Below, in pieces: positions 11,274 to 19,200 of a DNA stretch of 64,000 nt. Position 1 is the stretch's first letter. Each line of letters begins with the position of its first letter. Made by a program: the position numbers and the translations under genes. Origin of the DNA: Bradyrhizobium xenonodulans (lineage in GTDB: Bacteria; Pseudomonadota; Alphaproteobacteria; Rhizobiales; Xanthobacteraceae); the NCBI RefSeq assembly GCF_027594865.1, contig NZ_CP089391.1, positions 1,952,501 through 2,016,500 of the forward strand, written 5' to 3'. Below the pieces are notes generated by a model that saw only the letters and a list, made by a program, of their open reading frames with translations, searched no databases and was not told the origin of the DNA.

Positions 11274-13130
11274 GTGAGCATGCATCGCTTGTTCGCCGAG
11301 CAGCTTCGCTGCGCCACCAATGCGACCGGACAGATCGACGTCGTCAGGCTGGGCGAACTCGTCAGCGCGGCCTATGATGCGAGCGACCGCGACCGCCAGC
11401 GGATGATCGACGCACGCGCTCATACGCACGATGAGGTCGAGCAGGATTTGCTGCGGACCCAGGAATTCCTCGACACTATCGTCGAAAACATCCCGATCGC
11501 CGTCTTCGCGAAATGCGCGAAGGATTCGCGCTACATCCTGCTCAACCGGGCCGGCGAGGACTATTACGGCATTCCGCGCGACCAGATGCTGGGCCGAACA
11601 CCCGAGGAGATATTCCCGGACCACGTCGCTCGTGTGGTCAACGACCAGGACCGTCGCGTCGTGGCCAGCGGCATGCCGATGTTCCTCGAGGAGCACCTGC
11701 TCGAAGTCGGCGTCAAGGGCAACGACCGGGTGGTCAACTCGCGCAAGATGCTGATCACCGACGATGCCGGCAATCCGCAATATCTGGTCGGTGTGATCGA
11801 GGACGTCACTGAGCGCGTCGCGACCCAGGAGCGGATCAGCCACCTTGCCCATCATGATGCGCTGACCGACCTGCCGAACCGCAGCGCGTTCAATGCGGCG
11901 CTGGGCGAGCGGCTGGAACGGGCGCAGGAGGCGTCGACCAGCTTTGCGGTGCTCAGCCTCGATCTCGACCGCTTCAAGGAGGTCAACGACGTCTTCGGCC
12001 ATCCCGTCGGCGACATGCTGATGCGGGCGGCGGCCGAGCGGCTTGCCGCGGAGGCTGACGGTGCCTTCGTCGCCCGGATCGGCGGCGACGAGTTCATGAT
12101 CCTGATGCCGGACGGTGTCTGTCGCGACGAGGTGCTGGTGCTCGGCGAACGCCTTGTCGAGGCGATCGGTCGCGAGCTCGAGGTCGACGATTATCTCTCT
12201 CATGTCGGCCTCAGCATCGGCATCGCCCTCTACCCGGATGACGGCGTCGACGCTGCCACGCTGCTCGCGAATGCGGATTCCGCGCTCTACCGCGCCAAGC
12301 GCGAGGGCCGCGGCAGGGTGTGCTTCTTCGAATCCGAGATGGACCGCGAGCTGCGCGATCGCCGGTTGCTCTTGCACGATCTGCGGCAGGCGGTGGAGCA
12401 GAACCAGCTCCTGGTCTATTTCCAGCCGCAGGCGCGGATGGACGGCGAGGTCATCGGTTTCGAGGCGCTGGTGCGCTGGGATCATCCGACGCGCGGTTTC
12501 GTGCCGCCCGACCAGTTCATTCCGCTGGCCGAGGAGAACGGGCTGATCATCCAGATCGGCGAATGGGTCTTGCGCGAAACCTGCCGCGAAGCCGCGTCCT
12601 GGCCGCGGCCGTTGCAGGTCGCGGTCAATTTGTCGCCGGTCCAGTTCCAGGCCGGCGACCTCGAACGGTCCATCCACCAGATCTTGCTGGAGACGGGGCT
12701 GGCGCCAACCCGGCTCGAGGTCGAGATCACCGAGGGCGTGCTGATCGGCGATTTCGCCCGCGCGCTCACTTTGCTGCGGCGGCTGAAGGCGCTCGGCATC
12801 CGCATCGCGATGGACGATTTCGGTACCGGCTATTCTTCGCTGTCCTATCTCCAGTCGTTCCCGTTCGACAAGATCAAGATCGACCGCAGCTTCATCTCCA
12901 ATCTCGAAGCGACGCCGCAATCGGCCGAGATCGTGCGGGCAGTCCTGAGCCTTGCCCACGCCCTGAACATCCCGGTTGTCGCGGAAGGGGTGGAGACGGA
13001 GGCCCAGCGTGCCTTCCTGGCGTGCGAGGCCTGCGAGGAGATACAGGGCTATCTCATCGGCCGGCCCGAACCGATCGAACGGTATCTGGATCTGATCGGC
13101 ATCAGCGTCGAATGCCGCCGCTACGCCTAG
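11274..13130 (+). CDS. PAS-GGDEF-EAL cyclic-di-GMP enzyme
   Basis: This 618-residue soluble protein has a PAS domain (about residues 60-180), a GGDEF domain with intact RIGGDEF (about 185-345) and an EAL domain (about 355-605). The EAL residues needed for phosphodiesterase activity are present: GFEALVRW, NLSPVQF, EITEGVL, DDFGTGYSS, KIDRSFI, EGVETEAQ and QGYLIGRP. No RxxD inhibitory site is seen just before GGDEF. The protein may therefore both make and degrade c-di-GMP, with PAS as sensor. The GTG at 11274 is used; ATG 11280 is an equal alternative because neither has a clear Shine-Dalgarno. Confidence 0.93.
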   Translation: MSMHRLFAEQLRCATNATGQIDVVRLGELVSAAYDASDRDRQRMIDARAHTHDEVEQDLLRTQEFLDTIVENIPIAVFAKCAKDSRYILLNRAGEDYYGIPRDQMLGRTPEEIFPDHVARVVNDQDRRVVASGMPMFLEEHLLEVGVKGNDRVVNSRKMLITDDAGNPQYLVGVIEDVTERVATQERISHLAHHDALTDLPNRSAFNAALGERLERAQEASTSFAVLSLDLDRFKEVNDVFGHPVGDMLMRAAAERLAAEADGAFVARIGGDEFMILMPDGVCRDEVLVLGERLVEAIGRELEVDDYLSHVGLSIGIALYPDDGVDAATLLANADSALYRAKREGRGRVCFFESEMDRELRDRRLLLHDLRQAVEQNQLLVYFQPQARMDGEVIGFEALVRWDHPTRGFVPPDQFIPLAEENGLIIQIGEWVLRETCREAASWPRPLQVAVNLSPVQFQAGDLERSIHQILLETGLAPTRLEVEITEGVLIGDFARALTLLRRLKALGIRIAMDDFGTGYSSLSYLQSFPFDKIKIDRSFISNLEATPQSAEIVRAVLSLAHALNIPVVAEGVETEAQRAFLACEACEEIQGYLIGRPEPIERYLDLIGISVECRRYA

Positions 13131-13514
13131 TCAGCCATCAGAAATGAAATGAGCCGCCGGTTCCATACCCGCGCGGCTCCGAAGTCGCGGGCTGCGCTGA
13201 CCGCGGAGCCCCAGTGTACCGCCGTTACCTTGTTTGCGGCCATACGCCCAAATTAATATAGGCGCTCGCGGGATCCGGCTGTGCTTTGCCTCACACATGC
13301 CGCAACTTTGTGGCATGGTCGGCATTGTGCTGTTGGCTGCCGAGAACAACCGCCAAACAATTGTAAAGTTTGCGCCGAAACAAAGCGGCCGCGTTGCAAC
13401 ACATTTTAACGTTCCCAAAAGTTATCGGCTTGCGCAGCAAATGTTTCGCACCAGTGCAATGTCGCTGACGCAAACCGGAGGAATAAGCCGGACGTGAGCG
13501 AGAGGGAGATTCTC
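13131..13514. other. intergenic region without a convincing gene
   Basis: This 384-nt gap is less GC-rich than its surroundings, with a short CATGCC/GGCATG inverted repeat near 13297-13318. A possible frame at 13234-13497 has no good ribosome site and no recognisable family. The stretch is more likely a promoter or leader region for the small gene at 13515. Confidence 0.5.
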
Positions 13515-13727
13515 ATGGAGAACGTACGTCGCTACCGGGCACTGGCGTCCCTCTGTCGTCAGCAGGCGGCCTACCGGCCGTTGCAGAACTGGCAGCTCCT
13601 TGGCCAGGCCGAACATTTCGAATATCTCGCCGAGATCGCGCTGAAGGCGCATTTCGACGCGTGCAACGCGCAACGCGAGGAGGACGCCATCGCCGCCGCG
13701 GCCTGGGAGGCCCCCGTCGCGGCGTGA
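13515..13727 (+). CDS. small helical protein of unknown function (70 aa)
   Basis: The product begins MENVRRYRALASLCRQQAAY and is predicted almost wholly helical (RYRALASLCRQ, WQLLGQAEHFEYLAEIALKAHFDAC). The ATG at 13515 follows GAGAGGGAG; an in-frame start at 13494 is less likely. I know short proteins of this kind to be frequent in Bradyrhizobium genomes, but no function is assigned. The 66-residue protein at 28277 has a similar layout (N-terminal charged helix, a Leu-Ala helix, then a short acidic tail). Confidence 0.75.
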   Translation: MENVRRYRALASLCRQQAAYRPLQNWQLLGQAEHFEYLAEIALKAHFDACNAQREEDAIAAAAWEAPVAA

Positions 13728-13746
13728 GGGCGAGCGTTGGTCTCGC

Positions 13747-13850
13747 TAAAGCATGATCCGGAAAAGCGCGAAGCGGTTTTCCGAAAACATCATGCGCAAA
13801 CAAGAACCTAAAGCGCGATGACGATTCTTCCAAATCTCATCGCGCTTTAG
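13747..13850. repeat. Bradyrhizobium-type intergenic palindromic repeat, two-hairpin copy
   Basis: The element begins TAAAGCATGATCCGGAAAAG and contains an imperfect palindrome (GCATGATCCGGAAAA ... TTTTCCG ... ATCATGC, 13751-13795). A perfect 12-bp stem follows, AAAGCGCGATGA at 13810-13821 pairing with TCATCGCGCTTT at 13837-13848. A related shorter copy of the first half lies at 62199-62248. The second hairpin reaches the stop codon of the convergent UspA gene and may end transcription from both sides. Confidence 0.85.
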
Positions 13851-14683
13851 TGCGACATCAGCGTCGGAACCGTCATGGCCTCCAGCATGGCGCGGGTGAC
13901 GCCGCCGAGGAAACGTTCCTGCAAGCGGGAATGGCCATAGCCGCCCATCACCAGCAAATCGAGGTTCTCGTCCGCCGTAAGCGACAGGATGGTCGGCTGA
14001 ATGTCGGCGCGCGCGGCCGACAGGCTGACCGCGCGGGTCGAAAGCCCGCGGCGGCCGAGATGTCTGGCCAGATTGCTCGCGGATGCTTCGTCGGGAACGG
14101 CGTCGGCCTCGTTGATCGTGATGATCACGATCTCCTCGGCGCGGGCCAGGAAGGGAGCTGCGTCGCGCATGGCGCGGGCGGCGAGGCGGCTGCCGTCCCA
14201 GCAGATGCCGATCCGGCTCGCCTTGAACGCCCCACGGAAGGTGTAGGGCAGGAACAGCACCGGGCCGCCTGCCTGGAACAGGACTTCGCCGGGCACGTCG
14301 TTGTCGAATGAGGCTTGTGCCGGATCCGGCTGGAGCACGATGCTGAGGTCGTGGAGCCGCGCCATCTCGCCGAGCGCGCCGGCTGCATCAGCCGGGATCG
14401 TACCGAGCGCATGGCACGCGCAGGAAATGCCGGCATTCGCCGCCCCGCTCCTGAACACCGCGAGCGCCGCCTCGGCCCGCTCCATCGCGCGCTCGCGCTC
14501 CATTTCGAACACGGCCGCGACGGCGGCGCCGCCCTCCATGATGTAGACCGCACTGCTGGCGACATAGCCGACCGCGACTGCGTCGACATGGGCGTTGAGC
14601 CTGGCCGCGAGCGAGATCGAGCCGTCGATCACGGCGCGCATCGGGCGCTCGGTCGGGATGTGGACGAGAATGTCTTTGTACAT
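13847..14683 (-). CDS. universal stress protein, UspA family
   Basis: The start at 14683 is chosen because GGAGG lies 7-8 nt before it and the product begins MYKDILVHIPTE, the usual UspA start. The 278-residue protein has two UspA-like halves; the second (from about residue 155, IGICWDGSRLAARAMRDAAPFL) ends with the nucleotide-binding pattern VMGGYGHSRLQERFLGGVTRAML. The first half lacks that full motif. Proteins of this type respond to stress and often bind ATP. It converges on the small gene at 13515. Confidence 0.9.
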   Translation of the reverse strand: MYKDILVHIPTERPMRAVIDGSISLAARLNAHVDAVAVGYVASSAVYIMEGGAAVAAVFEMERERAMERAEAALAVFRSGAANAGISCACHALGTIPADAAGALGEMARLHDLSIVLQPDPAQASFDNDVPGEVLFQAGGPVLFLPYTFRGAFKASRIGICWDGSRLAARAMRDAAPFLARAEEIVIITINEADAVPDEASASNLARHLGRRGLSTRAVSLSAARADIQPTILSLTADENLDLLVMGGYGHSRLQERFLGGVTRAMLEAMTVPTLMSH

Positions 14684-14838
14684 GGCGCGCCTCCGATGGA
14701 CAGCCTCCGATGGCGGCAGTCTTTCACTGCGCGAGCGGCTCGCGTTGAGCTGCATCAAACGTGCAGCCGCGATGTCCGGCCGTGCCGCAGCGACTTTGCC
14801 AAGATTTAATCGAACGGACGGGACGCCGTAAGGTGACG

Positions 14839-14880
14839 ATGTCCATGTTGGGTGCAAGGCGACTTACCCAACATGGACAT
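14839..14880 (+). repeat. perfect 15-bp inverted repeat at the degP start
   Basis: ATGTCCATGTTGGGT at 14839-14853 pairs perfectly with ACCCAACATGGACAT at 14866-14880 across a 12-nt loop. The repeat ends 6 nt before the ATG at 14887 and starts exactly at an upstream in-frame ATG (14839) that has AAGG in Shine-Dalgarno position. In RNA it would form a strong hairpin covering the ribosome-binding region; in DNA it could be an operator. Confidence 0.8.
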
Positions 14881-14886
14881 TTCGAC

Positions 14887-16422
14887 ATGAACGATCGCGT
14901 CAATTCCGACACCACGACGTCCCGCACGATCTTGAAGCCGCGCCGGCTGGCGCTGCTCGGCACCGTGGCCGCGCTTGGCTTGGCCGTGCTGGCTGCGTCT
15001 CCCGGCTCCTCGCCGCTCGGCATGACTTCCTTCATCGCCCCGGCGCAGGCTGCGGAGGCGACCGCCACGCCGCCGGGCTTCGGCGATCTCGTCAGCAAGG
15101 TCAAACCCGCCGTCATTTCGGTGCGGGTCAAGATCGACCAGGACAACGACAAGAGTGCGATGCTGCAACAGAACCGGATGGATCAGGACGAGGATTCGCC
15201 GTTCGACCAGTTCTCGCGGCAGTTCGGCTTCCGTGGTCCGGGCGGCATGAACGGCATGCCGCGCCAGCGCCACCAGATGATCACCGGCGAGGGCTCCGGC
15301 TTCTTCATCTCCGCCGACGGCTATGCCGTGACCAACAATCACGTCGTCGACCACGCCGAGTCGGTTCAGGTGACGATGGATGACGGTTCGGTCTACACGG
15401 CCAAGGTGGTCGGCACCGATCCGAAGACCGATCTTGCGCTGATCAAGGTCGACGGCAAGAAGGATTTTCCGTTCGTCAAATTCGCCGACCAGAAACCGCG
15501 CATCGGTGACTGGGTGGTCGCGGTCGGAAATCCCTTCGGCCTCGGCGGCACCGTGACCGCCGGCATCGTCTCCGCCAGCGGCCGCGATATCGGCAATGGT
15601 CCCTATGACGACTTCATCCAGATCGATGCGCCGATCAACAAGGGCAATTCCGGCGGTCCGGCCTTCGATATGAGCGGCAACGTGATCGGTGTGAACACCG
15701 CGATTTACTCACCTTCCGGCGGCTCGGTCGGTATCGGCTTCGACATTCCGGCCTCGACGGCAAAGCTTGTCGTCGCGCAATTGAAGGACAAGGGTGCGGT
15801 CACCCGCGGCTGGCTCGGCGTGCAGGTGCAGCCGGTCACCGCCGAGATCGCCGACAGCCTCGGCCTGAAGGAGCCGCGCGGCGCGATCGTCGACAATCCG
15901 CAAGGTGGCAGCCCGGCCGCGAAGGCCGGCATCGAGGCCGGCGACGTCATTACCGCCGTCAACGGCACGGCGGTCAAGGACTCCCGCGATCTCGCCCGCA
16001 CCATTGCCACCCTGGCGCCGGGCACGTCCGTGAAGCTCGATGTCATTCACAAGGGCGACAGCAAGACGATCACGATGGCGCTCGGCGAGGTGCCGAGCGA
16101 GCGGCAGGCTAGGGCCGATGTCGGCAAGGCACAGCCCGGTCCCGGCACGCCGCGGCTCGGCCTCAGCCTCGCACCGGCCGGCGACGTCCAGGGCGCGGGC
16201 CGGAAGGGCGTCGTCGTCACCGAGGTCGATCCGCAGGGACCGGCCGCGCAGCGCGGCATCCAGACCGGCGACGTCATCCTCAATGTCGCCGGCAAGGCCG
16301 TCGCCAATGTCGACGACGTCCGCTCGGAGCTGGCGCAGGCGAAGTCGTCCGGCAAGAACAGCGTGCTGTTGCAGGTCAGAGGCGCGGAAGCGACCCGGTT
16401 CGTCGCGGTGCCGCTGGCATAA
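14887..16422 (+). CDS. degP: DegP/HtrA-family periplasmic serine protease
   Basis: The 511-residue precursor has an N-terminal export signal (RRLALLGTVAALGLAVLA, ending AQAAEA) and a trypsin-like domain with the full triad: His in TNNHVVDHAE, Asp in KTDLALIKVD and Ser in NKGNSGGPAFD. Two PDZ domains follow (about residues 300-390 and 410-505). It would degrade or chaperone misfolded envelope proteins. Homologues start near MNDRVNSD, supporting 14887; a start at 14839 with a better Shine-Dalgarno would add 16 residues. An intrinsic terminator follows. Confidence 0.95.
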   Translation: MNDRVNSDTTTSRTILKPRRLALLGTVAALGLAVLAASPGSSPLGMTSFIAPAQAAEATATPPGFGDLVSKVKPAVISVRVKIDQDNDKSAMLQQNRMDQDEDSPFDQFSRQFGFRGPGGMNGMPRQRHQMITGEGSGFFISADGYAVTNNHVVDHAESVQVTMDDGSVYTAKVVGTDPKTDLALIKVDGKKDFPFVKFADQKPRIGDWVVAVGNPFGLGGTVTAGIVSASGRDIGNGPYDDFIQIDAPINKGNSGGPAFDMSGNVIGVNTAIYSPSGGSVGIGFDIPASTAKLVVAQLKDKGAVTRGWLGVQVQPVTAEIADSLGLKEPRGAIVDNPQGGSPAAKAGIEAGDVITAVNGTAVKDSRDLARTIATLAPGTSVKLDVIHKGDSKTITMALGEVPSERQARADVGKAQPGPGTPRLGLSLAPAGDVQGAGRKGVVVTEVDPQGPAAQRGIQTGDVILNVAGKAVANVDDVRSELAQAKSSGKNSVLLQVRGAEATRFVAVPLA

Positions 16423-16447
16423 GGCACGCGTTCAACGACGAATTCGG

Positions 16448-16473
16448 AAGGCGGCCGGGCAGGCCGCCTTTTT
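16448..16473 (+). terminator. intrinsic terminator after degP
   Basis: AAGGCGGCC at 16448-16456 and GGCCGCCTT at 16462-16470 form a 9-bp GC-rich stem with a 5-nt loop, followed by TTT. It lies about 25 nt after the degP stop. Confidence 0.85.
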
Positions 16474-16693
16474 CGTGCGCGTCTGGAAGATACCCACAGG
16501 CCGCCGATAACATTCTCGTTAACGGCAGTCATGGTGACGGGTTCGTCCGAAAAAGCCGCGTTCGCTGGTCACAGTTCGGACTCGCGTGTTGCGCCTGGGC
16601 GGCAATGAAGCCACCGGGACGAATTGCAGGCGTGGAACTTCGAGCGTCCGGCCGTCTTGTGGAACCGGTCGTTCGCATTTGATCGGTGCCGAC

Positions 16694-17056
16694 ATGGATC
16701 GATTGAAGCTCTCGCTGAGATGTGCGCTGCTGGTAGCGCCAATCGTGCTGACGACCGGAAGTGCGCTGGGGCGCGACGATGGCCGTTATGCCAACTCGCC
16801 CCTGAAACCCTGGTTCGACAGTTTGCGCAGCCATCTCGGGCCGTGCTGTTCGGATGCGGATGGCTTTGCCGTATCCGATCCCGATTGGGAATCCCACGAC
16901 GGACACTATCGCGTGCGGCTCGACGGGCAGTGGGTCGAGGTGCCGGACGAAGCCGTCATCACCGAGCCCAATCGCGCCGGCCGCACCATGGTGTGGCCGG
17001 TCAAAACCGCGTTCGGGATTTCCATTCGCTGCTTCATGCCGGGCAGCATGATCTGA
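16694..17056 (+). CDS. small exported protein of unknown function (120 aa)
   Basis: The product has an export signal (MDRLKLSLRCALLVAPIVLTTGSALG) and a compact mature part with LGPCCSDADGFAV, HYRVRLDGQWVEVPDEAV and a late cysteine in IRCFMPGS. The CCSxADG and tryptophan-rich pattern is one I know from conserved exported proteins of Bradyrhizobium, without assigned function. The three mature cysteines may form a disulfide or bind a cofactor. The ATG at 16694 is used because the signal peptide starts there. Confidence 0.75.
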   Translation: MDRLKLSLRCALLVAPIVLTTGSALGRDDGRYANSPLKPWFDSLRSHLGPCCSDADGFAVSDPDWESHDGHYRVRLDGQWVEVPDEAVITEPNRAGRTMVWPVKTAFGISIRCFMPGSMI

Positions 17057-17068
17057 CGCAGGTCAGCG

Positions 17069-17356
17069 TCACCGCTTGCTGGATTTGCGCTTCGCGCTCT
17101 TTCTCGTTTTTTTGGTTGTCTTCTTGGTTGTCTTCTTCTTGGCTGTCTTCCGCTTCGACGCCTTCTTCGGGACCTTCTTGCCCTTCTTGCGGGCCTCGGA
17201 CAGGCCGATCGCGATCGCCTGCTTGCGGCTCTTCACGCGACCGCCGCGACCGCCGGGCCCCTTCTTCGCAGTGCCCTTCTTGTAACGGCGCATCTCGCGC
17301 TCGACGTCACTGCCGGAGCTGCGTGAGTAGCGGCGCTTCTTTGCCTTGCGTGCCAT
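17069..17356 (-). CDS. DUF6496-type protein with a lysine-rich, histone H1-like tail
   Basis: The 95-residue product begins MARKAKKRRYSRSSGSDVE and has the conserved core REMRRYKKGTAKKGPGGRGG then VKSRKQAIAIGLSEARKKGKK, the pattern of the DUF6496 family. The last 30 residues are nearly all Lys, Thr, Ser, Ala and Arg (KKTTKKTTKKT type), as in bacterial histone H1-like proteins, so nucleic-acid binding is likely. GGGAGA precedes the ATG. A GGAAC-N16-GGTT motif lies 27 nt upstream on the same strand, which suggests general-stress control. Confidence 0.88.
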   Translation of the reverse strand: MARKAKKRRYSRSSGSDVEREMRRYKKGTAKKGPGGRGGRVKSRKQAIAIGLSEARKKGKKVPKKASKRKTAKKKTTKKTTKKTRKSAKRKSSKR

Positions 17357-17383
17357 CGACTCTCTCCCTTGGCCCGGGGAAAG

Positions 17384-17408
17384 AACCGTATTGCTGACGC
17401 AGCGTTCC
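17384..17408 (-). promoter_or_regulatory. EcfG-type general stress promoter for the DUF6496 gene
   Basis: Read on the minus strand the site is GGAAC (17408-17404), 16 nt, GGTT (17387-17384), which fits the alphaproteobacterial general-stress sigma consensus GGAAC-N16/17-CGTT with a first-base change in the -10 element. It lies 27 nt before the start codon at 17356. Confidence 0.7.
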
Positions 17409-17426
17409 AAACGCGCGGCGCGCGTC

Positions 17427-17621
17427 TCAGAACGAGTTCGCCAGCTCGATCTCCGCCTCGAGCACCTGGATGCGCCGCGCGGCCTCGGCGAACGACAGGT
17501 CCCGATCGTATTGTGCGGGCTGATACGCCTCGTCACTCAGCCGCTTCAGCTTGAGCCCCTGCGTCCGCGTCATCTGCTCGCTGAGAAAAGCCCTGGCGTC
17601 GTATTTACCCTGAACCTGCAT
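17427..17621 (-). CDS. DUF3072-like small protein (64 aa)
   Basis: The product ends QMTRTQGLKLKRLSDEAYQP then DRDLSFAEAARRIQVLEAEIEL. The pattern 'Met-Thr, helix, acidic linker, Leu-Ser-x-Ala-Glu-Ala-x-x-Arg-Ile' is that of the DUF3072 family, whose function is unknown. A GAGAGGACAG sequence precedes the ATG. It sits in a cluster of very short genes on both strands, several with stress-type promoters, although no such motif was found for this gene. Confidence 0.75.
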   Translation of the reverse strand: MQVQGKYDARAFLSEQMTRTQGLKLKRLSDEAYQPAQYDRDLSFAEAARRIQVLEAEIELANSF

Positions 17622-17682
17622 CTGTCCTCTCCATTCTGAAATCGTGACTTGACTATATGTTCTTATTTTGTTCTAACAAGCC

Positions 17683-17958
17683 ATGGACAACAGAATTAAT
17701 GAAATTCGACGTAAAATCAGCGCCTTGAGGCTGGAAATGGCCGATATCGAGGTGTCCGTGCGCGACCTCGTCAATCGCGATCGTGACTGCACAGAAAAGG
17801 CCCTGGCGCAGATGGATCTGCGCCGGAAGATCAACCTGCTGATCGGCGAATGGAAGGCAGCTGGCGGCGGCGACGTCCTGCCAAATGTCCGCGACCGGGT
17901 GCACCTTCGCACGGCGAAGACATCAGGCATTCCGCTGCGCCTGAGCGCGCGCCGCTAA
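17683..17958 (+). CDS. small coiled-coil protein of unknown function (91 aa)
   Basis: The product begins MDNRINEIRRKISALRLEMADIE, a heptad-like helix, followed by RDLVNRDRDCTEKALAQMDLRRKINLLIGEWK and a basic tail. No family is recognised. It is one of a row of small genes. The following gene has a similar helical layout (LRAEILELGSAIRQLQREGLD), so the two may be distantly related or act together. The region upstream is AT-rich with no GGAAC motif. Confidence 0.7.
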   Translation: MDNRINEIRRKISALRLEMADIEVSVRDLVNRDRDCTEKALAQMDLRRKINLLIGEWKAAGGGDVLPNVRDRVHLRTAKTSGIPLRLSARR

Positions 17959-17976
17959 GAGTCTTGGGAGCGCGCG

Positions 17977-18189
17977 GTGGAGGAAGACCCGGACGCGTAC
18001 CGGATTCTAAAACTGCGCGCCGAGATTCTCGAACTTGGCTCCGCCATCCGGCAGTTGCAGCGCGAAGGCCTCGACCATGCTGCGGCCCAGCTCCTGATCG
18101 CACGCAAGCGCGCGCAGCTCGAGCATCTCGTGAAAGCGAATGCCGTGGGGCGACAACAAGATGGCCCCGCCTTGTCGCGGGGCCATTAA
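17977..18189 (+). CDS. small helical protein of unknown function (70 aa)
   Basis: The GTG at 17977 lies 18 nt after the previous stop. The product, MEEDPDAYRILKLRAEILEL and onward, is one or two amphipathic helices ending in a short basic tail. The last codons overlap a GC-rich hairpin that looks like a terminator. No known family is recognised. It is probably co-transcribed with the gene at 17683. Confidence 0.65.
   Translation: MEEDPDAYRILKLRAEILELGSAIRQLQREGLDHAAAQLLIARKRAQLEHLVKANAVGRQQDGPALSRGH
18162..18185 (+). terminator. terminator-like hairpin at the end of the 17683-18189 pair
   Basis: TGGCCCCGC at 18162-18170 pairs with GCGGGGCCA at 18177-18185 around a 6-nt loop, with TTAATTGT after it. 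The stem lies inside the last codons of the gene ending at 18189. Confidence 0.6.
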
Positions 18190-18200
18190 TTGTCTCGTCG

Positions 18201-18245
18201 GCCGAGCTTACTTGGGGCCGCGCTTACTTGGGCCGAGCTTACTTG
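18201..18245. repeat. three tandem copies of a 15-bp unit
   Basis: Three consecutive 15-mers of the form G-GCCG[AC]GCTTACTTG occupy 18201-18215, 18216-18230 and 18231-18245. The third contains the stop codon and last two codons of the minus-strand gene ending at 18239. The other two repeat that gene end beyond its stop. Confidence 0.8.
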
Positions 18246-18484
18246 CTGTTGCTCATGCCCTTGCTGTTGTTGTTCGTCATGGTGCCGCCCTGATCGGAGC
18301 CGGGACCGGACCCCCCTTGGCTGGAGGGATCAGCACTCTTGGATTTCGTGTTCGCGCCAGTCGTCTGCGAGGACGAGGTCGAGGATTCGTGTTTCGCCTT
18401 GTGCGATTTGGCCTGCGCGGCGAACGGGGCGGCGGCAAGGCCGGTTGCCAACATCATGGCGAGAGCGAGCTTGGTGGTTTTCAT
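18239..18484 (-). CDS. small exported Ser/Gly/Asn-rich protein (81 aa)
   Basis: The product starts with a clear signal peptide (MKTTKLALAMMLATGLAAAP then FAAQA) and a low-complexity mature part rich in Ser, Lys, Gly and Asn (HESSTSSSQTTGAN, SQGGSGPGSDQGG). No domain is recognised; it may be an intrinsically disordered envelope protein. A GGAAC-N16-GGTT motif lies about 38 nt upstream, so general-stress control is likely. Its 3' end is repeated just downstream in a 15-bp tandem array. Confidence 0.8.
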   Translation of the reverse strand: MKTTKLALAMMLATGLAAAPFAAQAKSHKAKHESSTSSSQTTGANTKSKSADPSSQGGSGPGSDQGGTMTNNNSKGMSNSK

Positions 18485-18522
18485 GCGCGGGAACTCCCTG
18501 AGTTAAATTGACGCAGGCAGCC

Positions 18523-18547
18523 AACCGTCATTCGCGGCAGGAGTTCC
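18523..18547 (-). promoter_or_regulatory. EcfG-type promoter for the exported protein at 18484
   Basis: On the minus strand: GGAAC (18547-18543), 16 nt, GGTT (18526-18523). It is 38 nt before the start codon. Confidence 0.65.
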
Positions 18548-18579
18548 GAATGAAATCGCGCCGTGTGTTCACGCGCGCT

Positions 18580-18837
18580 TCAAAATTCCTTGTCTTCGGT
18601 AATGATGAACACGACGCCCGTGAGTGTCGCGCCGATCGCGAACGTCGTCACCAGCGTGACGACGAAGACGGCAGCGATCGAATCTCCGCCATGGTTCAGT
18701 AGATTGGCGACCGCCGGATTCGACAGGACGAGCGCGAGTCCGAAGACAAGGCCGAGGGCTGCGCCCATCATCGCATGCGTCATCAACTTGATGACGCCGG
18801 TCGGAGAGATGAGGCTCGGCGATTTTTTCGCGCGCAT
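18580..18837 (-). CDS. small two-span membrane protein (85 aa)
   Basis: Two hydrophobic segments (MMGAALGLVFGLALVLSNPA and AAVFVVTLVTTFAIGATLTG) flank a short loop, and the N-terminus is basic (MRAKKSPS), so the protein should sit in the inner membrane. No named family is recognised; similar small membrane proteins occur in related genomes. A full GGAAC-N16-CGTT motif is 26 nt upstream, the best promoter match of this group. Confidence 0.8.
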   Translation of the reverse strand: MRAKKSPSLISPTGVIKLMTHAMMGAALGLVFGLALVLSNPAVANLLNHGGDSIAAVFVVTLVTTFAIGATLTGVVFIITEDKEF

Positions 18838-18863
18838 GGAACCACCTCACGGTGCGGCATGCA

Positions 18864-18888
18864 AACGCGCCCGACGACCGCGAGTTCC
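18864..18888 (-). promoter_or_regulatory. EcfG-type promoter for the membrane protein at 18837
   Basis: On the minus strand: GGAAC (18888-18884), 16 nt, CGTT (18867-18864), an exact match to the general-stress consensus, 26 nt before the start codon. Confidence 0.8.
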
Positions 18889-18978
18889 CTTCCCATGAAG
18901 GATTTGTCATCCCCGGCTTCATCCGGCGTTCATGCCGGTCTTGCGAGGATGAGCGCCATCAACACGGGAACATTCGAT

Positions 18979-19200
18979 ATGGGTAAGGTGGTCTTTCTCT
19001 ATCGCTCACTGGCCTATCGCAACGCGGCCGCGGACATGCTGCGCAAGGCGCGCAAGTTGCCGCGCGGCGCCGAACGCAGCGCGGCCCGCCGCTATGCCAG
19101 GGCGCTACGCGATCTCTCGCAGACGGAAGCCTGGCTGGAAGGACGCGTCGCTGACGAACTGCAGCCGATGCCGCGCATCAGGGTCGCCGCGTCGCGCTAG
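18979..19200 (+). CDS. small basic protein of unknown function (73 aa)
   Basis: The product begins MGKVVFLYRSLAYRNAAADM, is rich in Arg and Ala (LRKARKLPRGAERSAARRYARALRDLSQTEAWLEG) and is predicted helical. The ATG at 18979 follows GGGAA; an in-frame ATG at 18949 would add ten residues. No family is recognised. The strong positive charge would suit nucleic-acid or ribosome binding, which is only inference. Confidence 0.65.
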   Translation: MGKVVFLYRSLAYRNAAADMLRKARKLPRGAERSAARRYARALRDLSQTEAWLEGRVADELQPMPRIRVAASR

